The translations under genes and the position numbers were made by a program. A model generated the notes under the pieces. That model had not been told where the DNA came from, did no database searches, and was given only the letters and a program-made list of their open reading frames with translations. From the NCBI GenBank assembly GCA_001566295.1, contig KQ964282.1:1-64000 (forward strand): DNA of 64,000 bases. Reading direction: 5' to 3'. The first letter of the stretch is position 1. Every line of letters starts with the position of its first letter. The DNA is from Microdochium bolleyi. Taxonomy: Eukaryota > Ascomycota > Sordariomycetes > Xylariales > Microdochiaceae. Shown one piece after another: positions 32,714 through 43,415 of the stretch.

Positions 32714-34309
32714 ATGCCTAAGTACACCGAAGAAGACCTCTAAAGAGCTATTACCGACGTGCAGGCAGGGATGACTCAGAAGCACGCCTCGAGAATCTGG
32801 GGGGTCCCAAGAGTTACCCTCATCGACCGACTTCGAGGTGCAGAGCCCTCCTCGCTCGCTGCCTCTAGCTAACAGAGGTTATCGCTATATCAAGAGGAGT
32901 ATCTTACGCGCTGGATTCTAGTTTAGGATGCCCTAAGGCTCGTACCCTCGCACGTACAAGTTACCGACTTCGTAGTTAAAATTCTTCGACTTAGTGGTAA
33001 TACTCGACCTCTCGGAAAACGATAGATTACATCATTCCGAGCGCGCTATCCCGAGATCTCAACAGTCCTCGGCCGACGACTTGACTCTACGAGAGTAAAC
33101 GGCGCAAATCCAGCAACTATAAACACCTTCTTCGACCGTGTCGATAACCCCCTCCTCGAGTCGATTCCTCCGTACCACCGATACAATATAGACGAGACAG
33201 GAATTATAGAAGGATATAGTGCCAATAGTCTTATTCTAGGCTGCTTAAAGAAACGTATAATGTACGTTAAAGGAGACCTATCGCGATACTGGACGTCTAT
33301 TATCGAGTGCGTCTCTGTAGATAGTCGTGTTCTCGAGCCTATAATCATCTTTAAAGGTAAAACTGTTCAAGCATAGTGGTTTCCTAACAGTTAAGCAGAA
33401 CTTAACCTCGTCGAGAAATGGACCTTTACTGCACAAGCCAATAGTTGGACGTCGAACGAGCTAGCCATACACTGGCTGAAGAAGGTGTTTATCCCTTTAA
33501 CGAAGCCTGACGACGATAGGCAGCAACGCCTACTTATTGTCGACGGGTACGGTAGCTATGTTACCGACGACTTCATGTACGAGTGCTTTATCAATAACGT
33601 CTTCTTATTATACCTACTACCTTATACCTCGTATATCCTCCAGCCTCTCGATATGACGATCTTCTCGCCGTTGAAGGTAGCCTATAGGAGGCACGTACGA
33701 CAGTTCCTTATATAGAACGACAGCAACCCAATCGGCAAAACGGGGTTCTTGATTTGCTATGTAAAAGCTCGCCCTGAAGGCTTCAAAAAACATAACATTA
33801 TAACCTCGTGGAGGGTGACTGGACTATAGCTAGTATTAAGGCGGCGACCTCTTAAGAGCTCCTTTGTTACTATTGCTACCACCCTAGAACTACAGAAACC
33901 AGTCTCCTTCGACGAGATCTATAAGACTGGAGCGCAAGCAACAACCACTGTAATTAAAACACCTCGGCGTGTAAGTGAGGTTCGTAATGCCTTTAGTGTT
34001 GCGGGGTATAACCTTACACGGAACCTAACCGCCAGGCTCCTCTTCAGGAAGGTTGGCAAGGGTTACGACGATTATAACCGCGATCTAGCAGTACTACATA
34101 CAACTGTCAAGTGCCTAGAGGCTACTATCCAGCGATTGAAGCCTAAGAAACAAGTGAAAGTTACACCTCAAGATCCCAATAACAGATTCATCAAAATCGA
34201 CAGAATCAGGCGCAGCCAGGCCATACTGCAAATACGCCTTAAGGAAGCCCGGGGGACCGCTACTAGGCCATATAAAGAGTGCCTATTTCAATGGCAAATA
34301 GAACTCTAA
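32714..34309 (+). pseudogene. Pogo/Fot1-type transposase, eight nonsense codons
   Basis: An unshifted frame of 531 codons from ATG 32714 to TAA 34307-34309 carries internal stops at codons 10, 53, 71, 104, 221, 227, 334 and 372 (for example TAA 32741-32743, TAG 33374-33376, TAG 33827-33829). The N-terminus shows a psq/CENP-B-like helix-turn-helix (ITDVQAGMTQKHASRIWGV), the middle the DDE_1 catalytic domain with YNIDETGI (first Asp), IFKGK, LLIVDGYGSYVT (second Asp) and YILQPLDM. Each stop is reachable by one CpA to TpA change or its complement, and no insertion or deletion is needed. This is the pattern left by repeat-induced point mutation. The product cannot be made. Confidence 0.93.
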
Positions 34310-34346
34310 TTGACGTCGTTTTCACTATAAAAATGCGCCCGGAATG

Positions 34347-34434
34347 GCCTTAAAAAGGTCGTGCAATTGTGGTGGTTGTGGTGGTGGAGAGGGTGTCGGA
34401 ATCTAGGGGGTGTCGGAATGGGGGTGCTTTGACT
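34347..34434 (-). repeat. Right terminal inverted repeat of the transposon
   Basis: Reverse complement of the left end beginning at 32531, with one copy fewer of the 17-bp internal unit. Followed directly by the TA target duplication. Confidence 0.85.
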
Positions 34435-34436
34435 TA

Positions 34437-34794
34437 TATAGACCCCAAAAGGGGTTGAAAGCAAAATCGCCCAGCTGGAACAGATGGAGTAGCAGATCAG
34501 CAGGTCGGGGCATCCTACTGTAATCTCGTCTAGGCAGAAAGCTTTTCTGCACTTTGGTACAATGAACCATAAAATCCTGACACTTTCGCCCAATGTTGGA
34601 ACGGGCTTTGACCTCGGATAGAGCAACAATTTCAGGATTTTCATAATTAGGAGCGGTTAAGGATACATAAAGGTTTGGAACCGGGTGAATGCTCGGCTGC
34701 GCAGCGCTTACTCTGAGCTATATCAATTTGGCTCTTCCGAGAAGGGTGATGAAAACATATCATTCGACCGAGTGTCGACAGGCACCGTTTGCAT
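34437..34794. other. Short intergenic region, transposon to amine oxidase
   Basis: 360 bp. Holds the 3' side of the amine oxidase gene; nothing else seen. Confidence 0.5.
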
Positions 34795-36948
34795 CTACAG
34801 CTTGGATCCGATCCTGCTCTCTCCAGCACAGCATGACTTGGTCGGGCCCTGCACCGCAGCAGCAGAAGCCTCCTGTTGCTGCTTACTGTCGGCAAAGGCG
34901 TTCCTGGAGGAGCGGTCGACGCTGACGGTCGACGGCGGGACCCAGAGGGCTGGGTTCCTGGTGAAGAAGTTGCTCGCGCGGAGCATGACGCCGACGGGCT
35001 CGGCGGGCATGATGGGGAAGTCCTCGGTGCGCGGGAAGTGGGTGAGCCCGAACTGCACGTAGCAAACAATGTCGGTGTTGTCGATGCTCTCGTCGCGGGC
35101 GACCCAGTCGGCGACGGTCGAGTTGTGCGGGTGGTCGAGCCCGCCGGTAGACTGGCACACGTAGTCGCCGGCCGGGAAGAGCTCGTAGTCGCGGTACGGG
35201 GTCACGAAGAGGGCGTGCCGGGCAAAGTGGGCGCGCTTGGCGAGCTTGCTGTCGGCGTGCGCGAGCAGGCGCGGGCAGTTGTTGTTGAGGATCTTGTAGG
35301 CGACGGGCTTGTGCGAGGCCGAGTTGATGCTGGACGGGTTGGTGATGTCCCAGGTCCGGGACGTCTCGTGGCAGTAGTCGGCGACGCTTTCTTTGGCGGT
35401 GCGGAAGGGCGTCTTCTTGGCGTAGAAGCCGTTGCCGTAGGGGTTCTCGGGGGAGCCCGTGGGGTGCTCTGAGGCAACGGCGTCGCTCTGGACGACGGTG
35501 TTGTTGGGCCCATCGACGGCCGGGTCGACGCGCAGCGAGAAGATGTGCTGGTGGTTGTGGGCGTTGACCCGGTGGGCGACCTCGGTGCCGTAAGGGGCCG
35601 CGGTCTCCGACGGGTGCATGCAGTATGTGTTGAGCTGGCCCGTGAGCTTGATCTCGAGCTTGTAGGTGCCGTCGAGGGAGAAAATGTGGTAGAAGGCGTA
35701 CTCGTAGTTGGCGGCTGTGATGATCTGCGAGAGGATGAGCTTGCGGTCGCGGGCCGAGATGACGGAGCCGTCGCGGTAATCGGTGTGCTTGTACAGCAGG
35801 CCGTTGTCCTCCTCGTGGATGCAGATGGCGTTCTGGATGAGGGCCGCCTCGCCCGAGACCGTAGCCACAACAGCGTCCAGATAGTGGATGGCACCTTTGC
35901 AGTCGCACCCAAGCTTGAGCGAATTGGTCATCAGCCCTGTGCCGTACTCGCCGACATCAAAGGCGTGCTTGCGGTGATGTGGCGGGTTCGGGTCGCCGTA
36001 TGGGACCACCATCTCGACAACGGACAGCCGGTTGAAGAGCGTCCGCTCCCGACCCTGCTCATCGTCGTCGACGCGGATGTCGCTCAACACGATGCCTTCG
36101 CGGTAGTTGAAGCCGACGTGCATGCGAAAGTTGGCCCACGACAGCTCGTTGCCGCGCATCCGGAACGACACGCCCTCCGGCTGCGTGATGTCGATGGGCT
36201 TGAGCCGGTTCATGTAGCCGTCGCGCACAAACTCAGGCATGTAGTTGTGTTCGTCGAGCGGCGGCAGCGTCCTCTCGCCGTTGACCCGGCGGATGTCGAC
36301 CGCCAGCACCTCCTCCGTCTCTGTGTCGAGGACGATGCTGAAGTCGAGCGGGTGCGCATACTGGTTGTCGTTGGGAGAGGACCGGTAGTAGGCCAGCCCT
36401 TGCTGCAGGCGGCGCTCAAAGCCCCAGCGGTCGTCGTAGCCGATCGCCCAGGCGTCGAGATAGACGCGTGACATGTCGGTGATGCCAATCTCGCGGCAGG
36501 CCTCGATCACGCGCGGGTCCTGGCGGCACACGCGCTCCGTGACGTCGAGGTCCTCGAGGGTGAGGGTCGGGCCGACGTTGGTCACCAGGTCCCACTGTTC
36601 GACCACGCCGCTCGTCAAGTTGACGACGGCCTCGATCGTCTCAGCGGCCCCGCGGACCAGCACGATGGCGAACGCCCGGCGGTCTGGGCGGGGCCCGCGG
36701 CGCTCCTTGAAGGCGGCATACTCGGCCTTGCGCGGCTCGCGGAGGGTGATGCAGTTGAACTTGAGCTGCTTCGGGTGCGCGTGCTTGCGCATCAGCTTGG
36801 CTGCAATGGGGATCTCTTCGAGAGAGAGGGAGTCTAAGGGGTGGACAGGACGGCCCGGGGCCACGGCGACGGCATCATTAGAGAAGGAACCAGTGTCCTC
36901 GTCCCGATATATGGTGTAGCCGGGAATAGATGAGGTGTCGAGGAGCAT
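34795..36948 (-). CDS. Copper amine oxidase, peroxisomal (PTS1 SKL)
   Basis: Single exon, 717 aa from the ATG complementary to 36946-36948. It converts a primary amine, O2 and water to aldehyde, NH3 and H2O2. The catalytic features of PF01179 are present: base Asp331 in FDVGEYG, the topaquinone precursor Tyr415 in ANYEYAF, copper ligands His466 and His468 in HNHQH and His637 in THFPR. N2/N3 domains precede (residues ~40-270). The last three residues are SKL, a canonical peroxisomal matrix signal. Upstream in-frame ATGs exist (e.g. complement 37153-37155) but would add a non-conserved Ser/Thr-rich extension. It is transcribed divergently from the permease at 38650, and an aldehyde dehydrogenase with its own PTS1 follows, so the pathway context is amine to acid in the peroxisome. 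Confidence 0.95.
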   Translation of the reverse strand: MLLDTSSIPGYTIYRDEDTGSFSNDAVAVAPGRPVHPLDSLSLEEIPIAAKLMRKHAHPKQLKFNCITLREPRKAEYAAFKERRGPRPDRRAFAIVLVRGAAETIEAVVNLTSGVVEQWDLVTNVGPTLTLEDLDVTERVCRQDPRVIEACREIGITDMSRVYLDAWAIGYDDRWGFERRLQQGLAYYRSSPNDNQYAHPLDFSIVLDTETEEVLAVDIRRVNGERTLPPLDEHNYMPEFVRDGYMNRLKPIDITQPEGVSFRMRGNELSWANFRMHVGFNYREGIVLSDIRVDDDEQGRERTLFNRLSVVEMVVPYGDPNPPHHRKHAFDVGEYGTGLMTNSLKLGCDCKGAIHYLDAVVATVSGEAALIQNAICIHEEDNGLLYKHTDYRDGSVISARDRKLILSQIITAANYEYAFYHIFSLDGTYKLEIKLTGQLNTYCMHPSETAAPYGTEVAHRVNAHNHQHIFSLRVDPAVDGPNNTVVQSDAVASEHPTGSPENPYGNGFYAKKTPFRTAKESVADYCHETSRTWDITNPSSINSASHKPVAYKILNNNCPRLLAHADSKLAKRAHFARHALFVTPYRDYELFPAGDYVCQSTGGLDHPHNSTVADWVARDESIDNTDIVCYVQFGLTHFPRTEDFPIMPAEPVGVMLRASNFFTRNPALWVPPSTVSVDRSSRNAFADSKQQQEASAAAVQGPTKSCCAGESRIGSKL

Positions 36949-38649
36949 GGTGGTGGTTGTCCGGGTTGAGCGACTGTGCCATACGAGCCAAGAGCTTGAT
37001 GCTCCGATAGGGGGTATATTTCCTTTCGTGGGGGATGGAATAAATCTGTCGTCCTTTGATAGACTCTGGACTGTAGGACTGTTGGCTGAGTAGTGCGGTG
37101 AAGCTTGGACAAGAAGACCAAGAGGAATGTTGAGGCTTCTGGGAGACCGAGACATCTGGTTGACGGATTTATACTGGTGTGTCCGTGGGAATAACCTTCC
37201 ATCACTGCCGGTCCTGCTCCGGCAGCCAGACCCACCACGGAGCCAAGTATCACCGGCCGCAGCGACTCCGTGGCACGACAGCAGCAATCATCGTGTCATG
37301 CCGGTGTGGCACATGGGAGACACGGTGTTGGCCGCCTGACCATGCTGGAGCTTATGGAGGAACATCGACGCATGCCAAGATCCACCCGCTCACGGCGCTG
37401 GACGGACTCGCGGCGCATGGCCTTGCCCGACTGGGCAAAGACGCAGAACAACGCCAGGGACCCTTAATAATGACACGTCCAGGCCAGCGAGCTCCCCCGC
37501 ACGCCGGCAGCTGCAGCAGCCTGCGATGCAGAGCTTGTTTGGCTGGGCTGGGCTCGGCCCAGCGTACGAGGTGTGGCAGCAGGTACTGCGGCTGACGGTG
37601 CAGTTGGAGAAGCGAGCGGAGGAGACTGGTTATCGGCCCGCCCTCGCCACCCAGTCACCTATCGTGTGCTGCTAACCAATACCTTCAAGTTGCAGCATTC
37701 TGTGTGGTAACAGCGGAATCACCCCGGCCCTGTGGGGCTGGACAGAATTGCCGGGTCCGGTCTAGTCGTGCCTGATAGCCAGCATGCCATTACGTACAAT
37801 AGGGTCCAGCATGGGTACCGGTCTTTTGTGCTGCGTCACATCTGCAGCCCTTGATGCTCCATCCTTTTCGAGCTTGCCGAACCCACAGAGAGATCAGCTG
37901 TCGGCCTTCTGTCGTCCTCTTTGCTTTGCACGCCCTGGGGCCGCTGGATCCGGGCCGGGAAAGAAAAAAAGAATCTGCACCAAGCTTCGACGGCCGCTGC
38001 CCACACCCGACCACGGCGCTGGGCTGCACCACACCACCCGCCACAGCACAGACGATCCATCGCCCAAGCCTGCGGCAGGGGGTTACATCGTGTTGCCAAG
38101 GGGCTTATCTCTGGCTCGGATGCGGGGGTGGAGTCTAGCAGTCCTCCCATGACGACGCGGCCCGGGAGTCAACCACCAAGCTTATCGCCATCCCAGACGA
38201 GGCACTCCTTAATCTCCGTTCCACGTCGTCCACGAGTGCGTCTGTCTCGGTTTCCCAGTCTCGCCGGCGCTGTCCCCCCCGCACGACGCTAAGGTCGGGA
38301 GTGCGCGAATATCAACCGCCAGCCGCGACAACCTATCGCGCTGCCGCAGGATCACTCACAGCTCCTGCTGGCAGTCTCCAATCCGTGGACCGGATTCCCG
38401 TCATCTGCTGCGCATCTCAGCCGAATACATCATCTCCTGCGGCCCTCCTAACTGAGCCTCGAACCCTCTGCATCTCTCGCTGGGCAGTTTCACCTCCGGA
38501 CTTTGGACCTCTTGAGCCAAATCACACTCACACCTCAGTTGCGCAACGCACAACCGGCCGTAGCGAATGCTTCTCAACACCGCTCATCCTCGCACTCTTC
38601 TGCTCGTCTTCGCTTGACAGCCTCCTCACTATTACAATCAACTTCAATC
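36949..38649. promoter_or_regulatory. Divergent promoter region, amine oxidase / permease
   Basis: 1.7 kb between the start codons of the amine oxidase and the permease. Eight HGATAR motifs, the site class bound by AreA-type nitrogen regulators, can be read on either strand: 37005, 37058, 37630, 37659, 37773, 38105, 38182 and 38333. About five are expected by chance in this length with equal base use, so this is suggestive only. The last ~100 bases before 38650 are C/T-rich and end in CTTCAATCATGG. Confidence 0.5.
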
Positions 38650-40320
38650 ATGGACGCCGAGTCCCAAGCAAACCCCAAGGCCATGGCCGACGCGCGAACG
38701 GACCAGGAGCTGCAGGATGCGCAGGACCTGGCGGCCTTGGGCCATGAGCAGACCCTGTCACGCAAGTTCGGCACCATCAGCATGCTCTCGCTCGCGTTCT
38801 GCGTGCTGGGCACCTGGTCGACCTTCGCCCAGGGTCTGTCCAGCGGCATCGATAACGGCGGGCCCGTGGCCATCCTCTGGGGCCTGGTGCTCGTGCTGCT
38901 GTGCAACCTCTGCATCGCCGTCTCCCTCGCGGAGCTGTGCAGCAGCATGCCGACTGCGCTGGGCCAGGCGTACTGGGTCAACCACCTGCTCCAGGACAAG
39001 TCCTGGGGCCGCATCCTCTCGTACGCCTGTGCCTGGATCAACACCTTTGGATGGTGGACGCTCTCGGCAAGCCAGTTGGCGTTTATGAACTCATTCGCGT
39101 GCTCCATGAAGACTCTGTTCGACAATGAGTTTGTTGCGACGGGGTGGATGCAGTTCCTGGTGTATCTCGGGTTCACGGCTCTCCTCACGGGCGTCAATGC
39201 CGTGGCCTGCCGCAGGGACTCGTTTCTTCCCTTCTTCAACAACTTCGTCGGCGTCGGCTTTGTCGCCTTGTTCCTTGTCTTTGTCCTCGCCATGCTTATA
39301 TCCGTCGGGATCAAGGAAGACCTTGAGTTCCAGCCACCGTCCTTCGTCTTTGGCGCCTGGATCAACAACAACGGCTGGCCTGATGGCGTGACCTGGTTCA
39401 TCGGCCTCGTGCAAGCCGCGTACGGCCTGACCGCCTTCGATGCCGCCGTGCACATGGTCGAGGAGGTCCCCAACCCGCGCAAGACGATCCCGCGCGTGCT
39501 CTGGCTGGCCGTTCTCCTCGGCGCGACCACCGGTTTCATCTTCATGGTCGCCTGCCTCTTCAGCATCCAGTCCCTCGATGACGTGCTCAGCCCCACGACC
39601 GGCCTGCCCTTTATGGACCTCGTCGCCAAGTCCGTCGGGCTCGAGGGCGGCGCGGTCCTTCTCTCCCTCTTCATCTTCAACGGCCTCAGCCAGGGCGTCA
39701 GCGTGCTGACCACCGGGTCTCGCATGACCTGGGGCTTCGCGCGTGACGGCGGCCTGCCGTACAGCACCTACTTTTCGCACGTGGACCCCGTGTGGCGCGT
39801 TCCCCTGCGCGCGCTGGTCCTGCAGGGCGTGCTCATCGGCCTGGTTGGCGTGCTGTACACCTTTGCGGACACGGTGCTCACGGCGATCCTGAGCGTCAGC
39901 ACCATCGCGCTGACCATCTCATACGCGCTGCCGATCGTGGCGCTACTCGTCGCGGGCCGCGACAAGCTGCCTCCGGGGGGCACGTTCAAGCTGGGCAAGT
40001 TCGGCCCCTTTGCCAACTACGTCTCGCTGGTCTACTGCGCCATCACGACGGTATTCTTCTTCTTCCCCGGCAGTCCGGACCCGGCGCCCGAGGACATGAA
40101 CTACGCCATTGCCGTGTTCGGCATCGTGCTGGTCGTGGCGGTCGTGTTCTGGTTCGTCAGGGGCCGGGTCGAGTTCCTGCAGATCGACGGGGCTATGGAC
40201 CGCGCGATCGTGGCGCGAAGAGTCGAGGGGGAGGCCGCCAGCGTTGGGAGCAACGGCGCCGGTGCCGTTGCGGGTGGTGGTAGCGTCGGTGGCACCATGA
40301 GCAAGTCGGGGAAGAACTGA
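38650..40320 (+). CDS. APC-type amine/choline/GABA permease
   Basis: Single exon, 556 aa from ATG 38650 (context TCAATCATGG); an upstream in-frame GAC/CTG stretch is open but has no better start. Twelve hydrophobic segments follow a ~55-residue hydrophilic N-terminus. Family marks of the amino acid/choline transporter (ACT, Hnm1/Uga4) group are LAELCSSMPTALGQAYW after TM2-3, the HMVEEVPNPRKTIPR loop and FARDGGLP. It imports small amines, choline, GABA or amino acids across the plasma membrane. Divergent from the copper amine oxidase and followed by an aldehyde dehydrogenase, so it most plausibly brings in the amine that the oxidase degrades. The C-terminal tail is Gly/Ser-rich. Confidence 0.92.
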   Translation: MDAESQANPKAMADARTDQELQDAQDLAALGHEQTLSRKFGTISMLSLAFCVLGTWSTFAQGLSSGIDNGGPVAILWGLVLVLLCNLCIAVSLAELCSSMPTALGQAYWVNHLLQDKSWGRILSYACAWINTFGWWTLSASQLAFMNSFACSMKTLFDNEFVATGWMQFLVYLGFTALLTGVNAVACRRDSFLPFFNNFVGVGFVALFLVFVLAMLISVGIKEDLEFQPPSFVFGAWINNNGWPDGVTWFIGLVQAAYGLTAFDAAVHMVEEVPNPRKTIPRVLWLAVLLGATTGFIFMVACLFSIQSLDDVLSPTTGLPFMDLVAKSVGLEGGAVLLSLFIFNGLSQGVSVLTTGSRMTWGFARDGGLPYSTYFSHVDPVWRVPLRALVLQGVLIGLVGVLYTFADTVLTAILSVSTIALTISYALPIVALLVAGRDKLPPGGTFKLGKFGPFANYVSLVYCAITTVFFFFPGSPDPAPEDMNYAIAVFGIVLVVAVVFWFVRGRVEFLQIDGAMDRAIVARRVEGEAASVGSNGAGAVAGGGSVGGTMSKSGKN

Positions 40321-41727
40321 CTGCATGGGTCACGGAGGAGCATGCCGCGAAAGGAACGGGGGGCTCCAGATCTCCCAAGGTCGAGAAAAGCGGCATAATG
40401 TCATACAGATTATTCAGGCGAATTGAGAGTTGTGATTTCAACACCATTGCATGATTCACGGCTTCAACAATGATTCACAAATCCGGTTCATTATGAGTAC
40501 GACGAGATTCCAGGGTGATTATCTCTTGTGAGACTTTGTGTAACCTGGGTTCCTGAGGTGAGAAATACGCATGTGTGAAAATAATCCAAGCCTCTGAAAT
40601 GTTTGAATCCTTTGATTTGCCTGAAGAATCCTTGTCTCAGCGGGCTGCCAGTCCCAGCACCTCTTGGCTCGTGTCAGCCCCCAGACTCCCAAAGCTTGAG
40701 GACAACCGTAGACTCAAAACCCTGTAAACTCTAGACCTCCTCAGGCTTCATCCACCGCAGCATCAATGGACAAACGTCCGGGCTGACAGATCCAGCTGCG
40801 TTATCATTCGCCGTGGTGATATCGGCAAGCTCCGATAGGGGACGTTGCGCCCCCAGCTCCCATGCTTGCCAGAAGTGGAAAGTCCTCGCGGAGGGCAGTT
40901 CAGAGCCGGTCTCAGCTCGCTTGGAGATCCTCCGATGCTTACCACCACTAACCAAGCGGCTCCGGACGGATGCCCCTGACTATGACAATAGCATGCCGGT
41001 GACTAGCGTGCCAGACCTTGCGTCATACTCCGGGGGAGCCGCAGCGCCGCGTGATAAGTCACCACCTGGGAGGCAGGGCCCTGTGGCTTTTGTCAAGTCA
41101 TCATGACAGGGCAAAGAGAAAGCTGCTAAGCCTCATCGAGCAGTCCTGTCCCTCGAGCCCCGCAGAAGGTAGTCAAACTTGACCAAGCCTTCCTGCGTGT
41201 CCCAACACGACGATAAGCCTTGCGGGGGCTGCATTGCGATCCCTGGACCCCAGCGGCTAGGCTCAATGTAGACAAGAAGTCCCGCGACCGGGGTGGGTGG
41301 TCGTATGGACAGCGCTATGCCGTCTGGGGAAGCTCGATGCGATGCGATACTTTGAGCTATGTCGCCGTTGTTATCACGAGGGCCGACACCCTGCAGGCGG
41401 GTGACGGTGTCTGACAGCTGGACTCTTTGACCACATTGGGTCAAGGTCAAGGCCATGCTCGGCAGACACTGCTGAGGCTTGTCCGAACGCCGGCATTGGC
41501 AGGCAACTCCTGCATTACCGTTGCTGCCAGCCGAGCACATGTTCTCCACAGGCGCGGGAAGTTGGAGACGCGCGTGGAAACCCTGTGATGCTGCCGAAGC
41601 ACGTTATGTTGGGGAAAATACTGGATAGCTGCGCAGCTCGTCCGTACCATACTACACTATATGTTGTGGAGAATTCAAAGAGTACATTGCCCAAGACAAA
41701 ACACCAGACCACAACGATCCGTACACG
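40321..41727. other. Intergenic: aldehyde dehydrogenase promoter
   Basis: 1.4 kb between two plus-strand genes. No further gene recognised. It presumably carries the aldehyde dehydrogenase promoter. Confidence 0.5.
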
Positions 41728-43415
41728 ATGTCGTCAAATGTATCGGTGCGGTTGACTGCCCCAAACGGGCGGCAGTACAATCAACCGACGGGTCTGTTCA
41801 TTAACAATGAATGGGTCAAGTCGTCAGATGGTGGGCAGATCAAGAGCATCAATCCTTCGTGAGTGCCGACCTCTCGCCCAGTCTCTCGTGCGTAGCACAA
41901 GATCTGATCTGACTCAACCTGTCCTCTGTCCAAAGAAACGAGCAGGAAATCACCTCCGTCCACGCCGCGACACCAAAAGACGTCGACCGCGCCGTCGAGG
42001 CGGCGGCCAAGGCGCTGCGCAACCCCGCCTGGGCCGACCTCCCCGGGACCGAGCGTGGGAAGCTGATGCACAAGCTCGCGCAGCTCGTCGAGGACAACCG
42101 GGAGACGCTGGCCACGATCGAGACATGGGACAACGGAAAGCCCTACGCGGTCGCGCTGAACGAGGATGTGGGTGAGGTGGCCGAGACGCTGCGGTACTAC
42201 GCGGGCTTTGCGGACAAGATCTTCGGGCAGGTGATTGAGACGACGCCCGACAAGTTTGCATACACCGTCCGCGAGCCCGTGGGCGTCTGCGCGCAGATCA
42301 TTCCGTGAGTCTCTACTCGCTTGGTGTTTTGGTGACTCATTGGTCGATTCCAGGGACGAAAAAGCTAATCATTGCCCCCTTTGCTTTACAGATGGAACTA
42401 TCCTCTCGCCATGGCGGCGTGGAAGCTCGGTCCGGCACTCGCCTGCGGCAACACCATCGTCCTCAAGCCTGCCGAGCAGACGCCCCTCTCAATCCTTTTC
42501 TTCGCCAACCTGATCGCCGAGGCCGGCTTCCCACCAGGTGTCGTCAACATCGTCAACGGGCTCGGCGCGGTCGCGGGCACCGCGCTCAGCGAGCACCCGG
42601 GTGTTGCGAAAGTCGCATTCACGGGATCGACCGCCACGGCGCGGAGCATCATGAAATCGGCCTCGGGCACGCTCAAGAACATCACGCTCGAGACGGGGGG
42701 TAAGAGCCCCCTCATCGTCTTCGACGACGCCGAGCTGGACCTCGCAGCCGAGTGGGCGCACGCGGGCATCATGTCCAACCAGGGGCAGATCTGCACCGCG
42801 ACGTCGCGTATCCTCGTTCAGGCGGGCATCTATGACAGGTTCGTCGCTGCGTTCAAGGCCAAGGTCCGCGAGATCTCCAAGGTCGGCGACCCCTTCCAGG
42901 AGGACACGTTCCAGGGCCCGCAGGTCACGCAGGCCCAGCTCGACCGGATCCTCGAGTACGTGGCCGTCGGCAAGCGCGAGGGGGCCAAGCTGGAGATGGG
43001 CGGCACGAGACTGCATTCCTCTGAAGGCGGCCAGAACGGCAGCAAGGGCTACTTTGTGTACCCGACCGTCTTCACCGGCGTGACGCCGCAGATGCGCATC
43101 TTCCAGGAGGAGGTGTTTGGGCCCTTTGTCGTGCTGACGCGGTTCGAGACCGAGGACGAGGCGGTCGCGCTGGCCAACGACACGCAGTACGGCCTGGGCA
43201 GCGCGCTGTTCACAACGAACCTGACCAAGGCGCACCGCGTGGCGCGCCGGATCGAGGCGGGGATGGTCTGGATCAACTCGAGCAACGACAGCGACTGGCG
43301 CGTGCCGTTCGGGGGCGTCAAGCAGAGCGGAATCGGTAGGGAGCTGGGCGAGGCCGGGCTCGCGGCGTACTCGACCATCAAGGCGGTGCATGTGAACATG
43401 CGGTCTAGGCTCTGA
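41728..43415 (+). CDS. Aldehyde dehydrogenase, PTS1 SRL
   Basis: Three exons, 41728-41858, 41936-42304 and 42392-43415 (1524 nt, 507 aa). It oxidises aldehydes to acids with NAD(P)+. Family marks of PF00171 are all there: PWNYPL (~167-172), the cofactor loop FTGSTATAR, general base Glu267 in LETGGKSP, nucleophile Cys301 in GQICTA, and EVFGPFV. Spacing and numbering match class 1/2 enzymes almost exactly. The C-terminus is SRL, an accepted PTS1 variant, so a peroxisomal location is likely. It follows the amine permease and precedes the Zn2Cys6 regulator on the same strand. Role inferred: clearing the aldehyde formed by the copper amine oxidase. Confidence 0.95.

Larger units (their letters stand above)
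32531..34434 (+). mobile_element. Fot1/Pogo-type DNA transposon, inactivated
   Basis: A 1904-bp element with inverted ends. The left end begins AGTCAAAGCACCCCCATTCC and the right end is its reverse complement; the match continues to about 85 bases, through CACCACCACAACCACCAC. A TA dinucleotide flanks each end (32529-32530 and 34435-34436), the Tc1/mariner target duplication. Inside is one transposase frame of the CENP-B/Tigger/Pogo kind. Size, ends, target and protein type all fit the fungal Fot1/Pogo group. Confidence 0.92.

Noticed and set aside
35545..36471. 308-codon open frame on the plus strand
   Set aside because: Antisense to the copper amine oxidase; no domain.
38574..39767. 397-codon open frame on the minus strand
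   Set aside because: Antisense to the permease, which has twelve membrane segments and family motifs.
42489..43391. 300-codon open frame on the minus strand
   Set aside because: Antisense to the aldehyde dehydrogenase catalytic domain; Arg/Asp/Leu-rich shadow.
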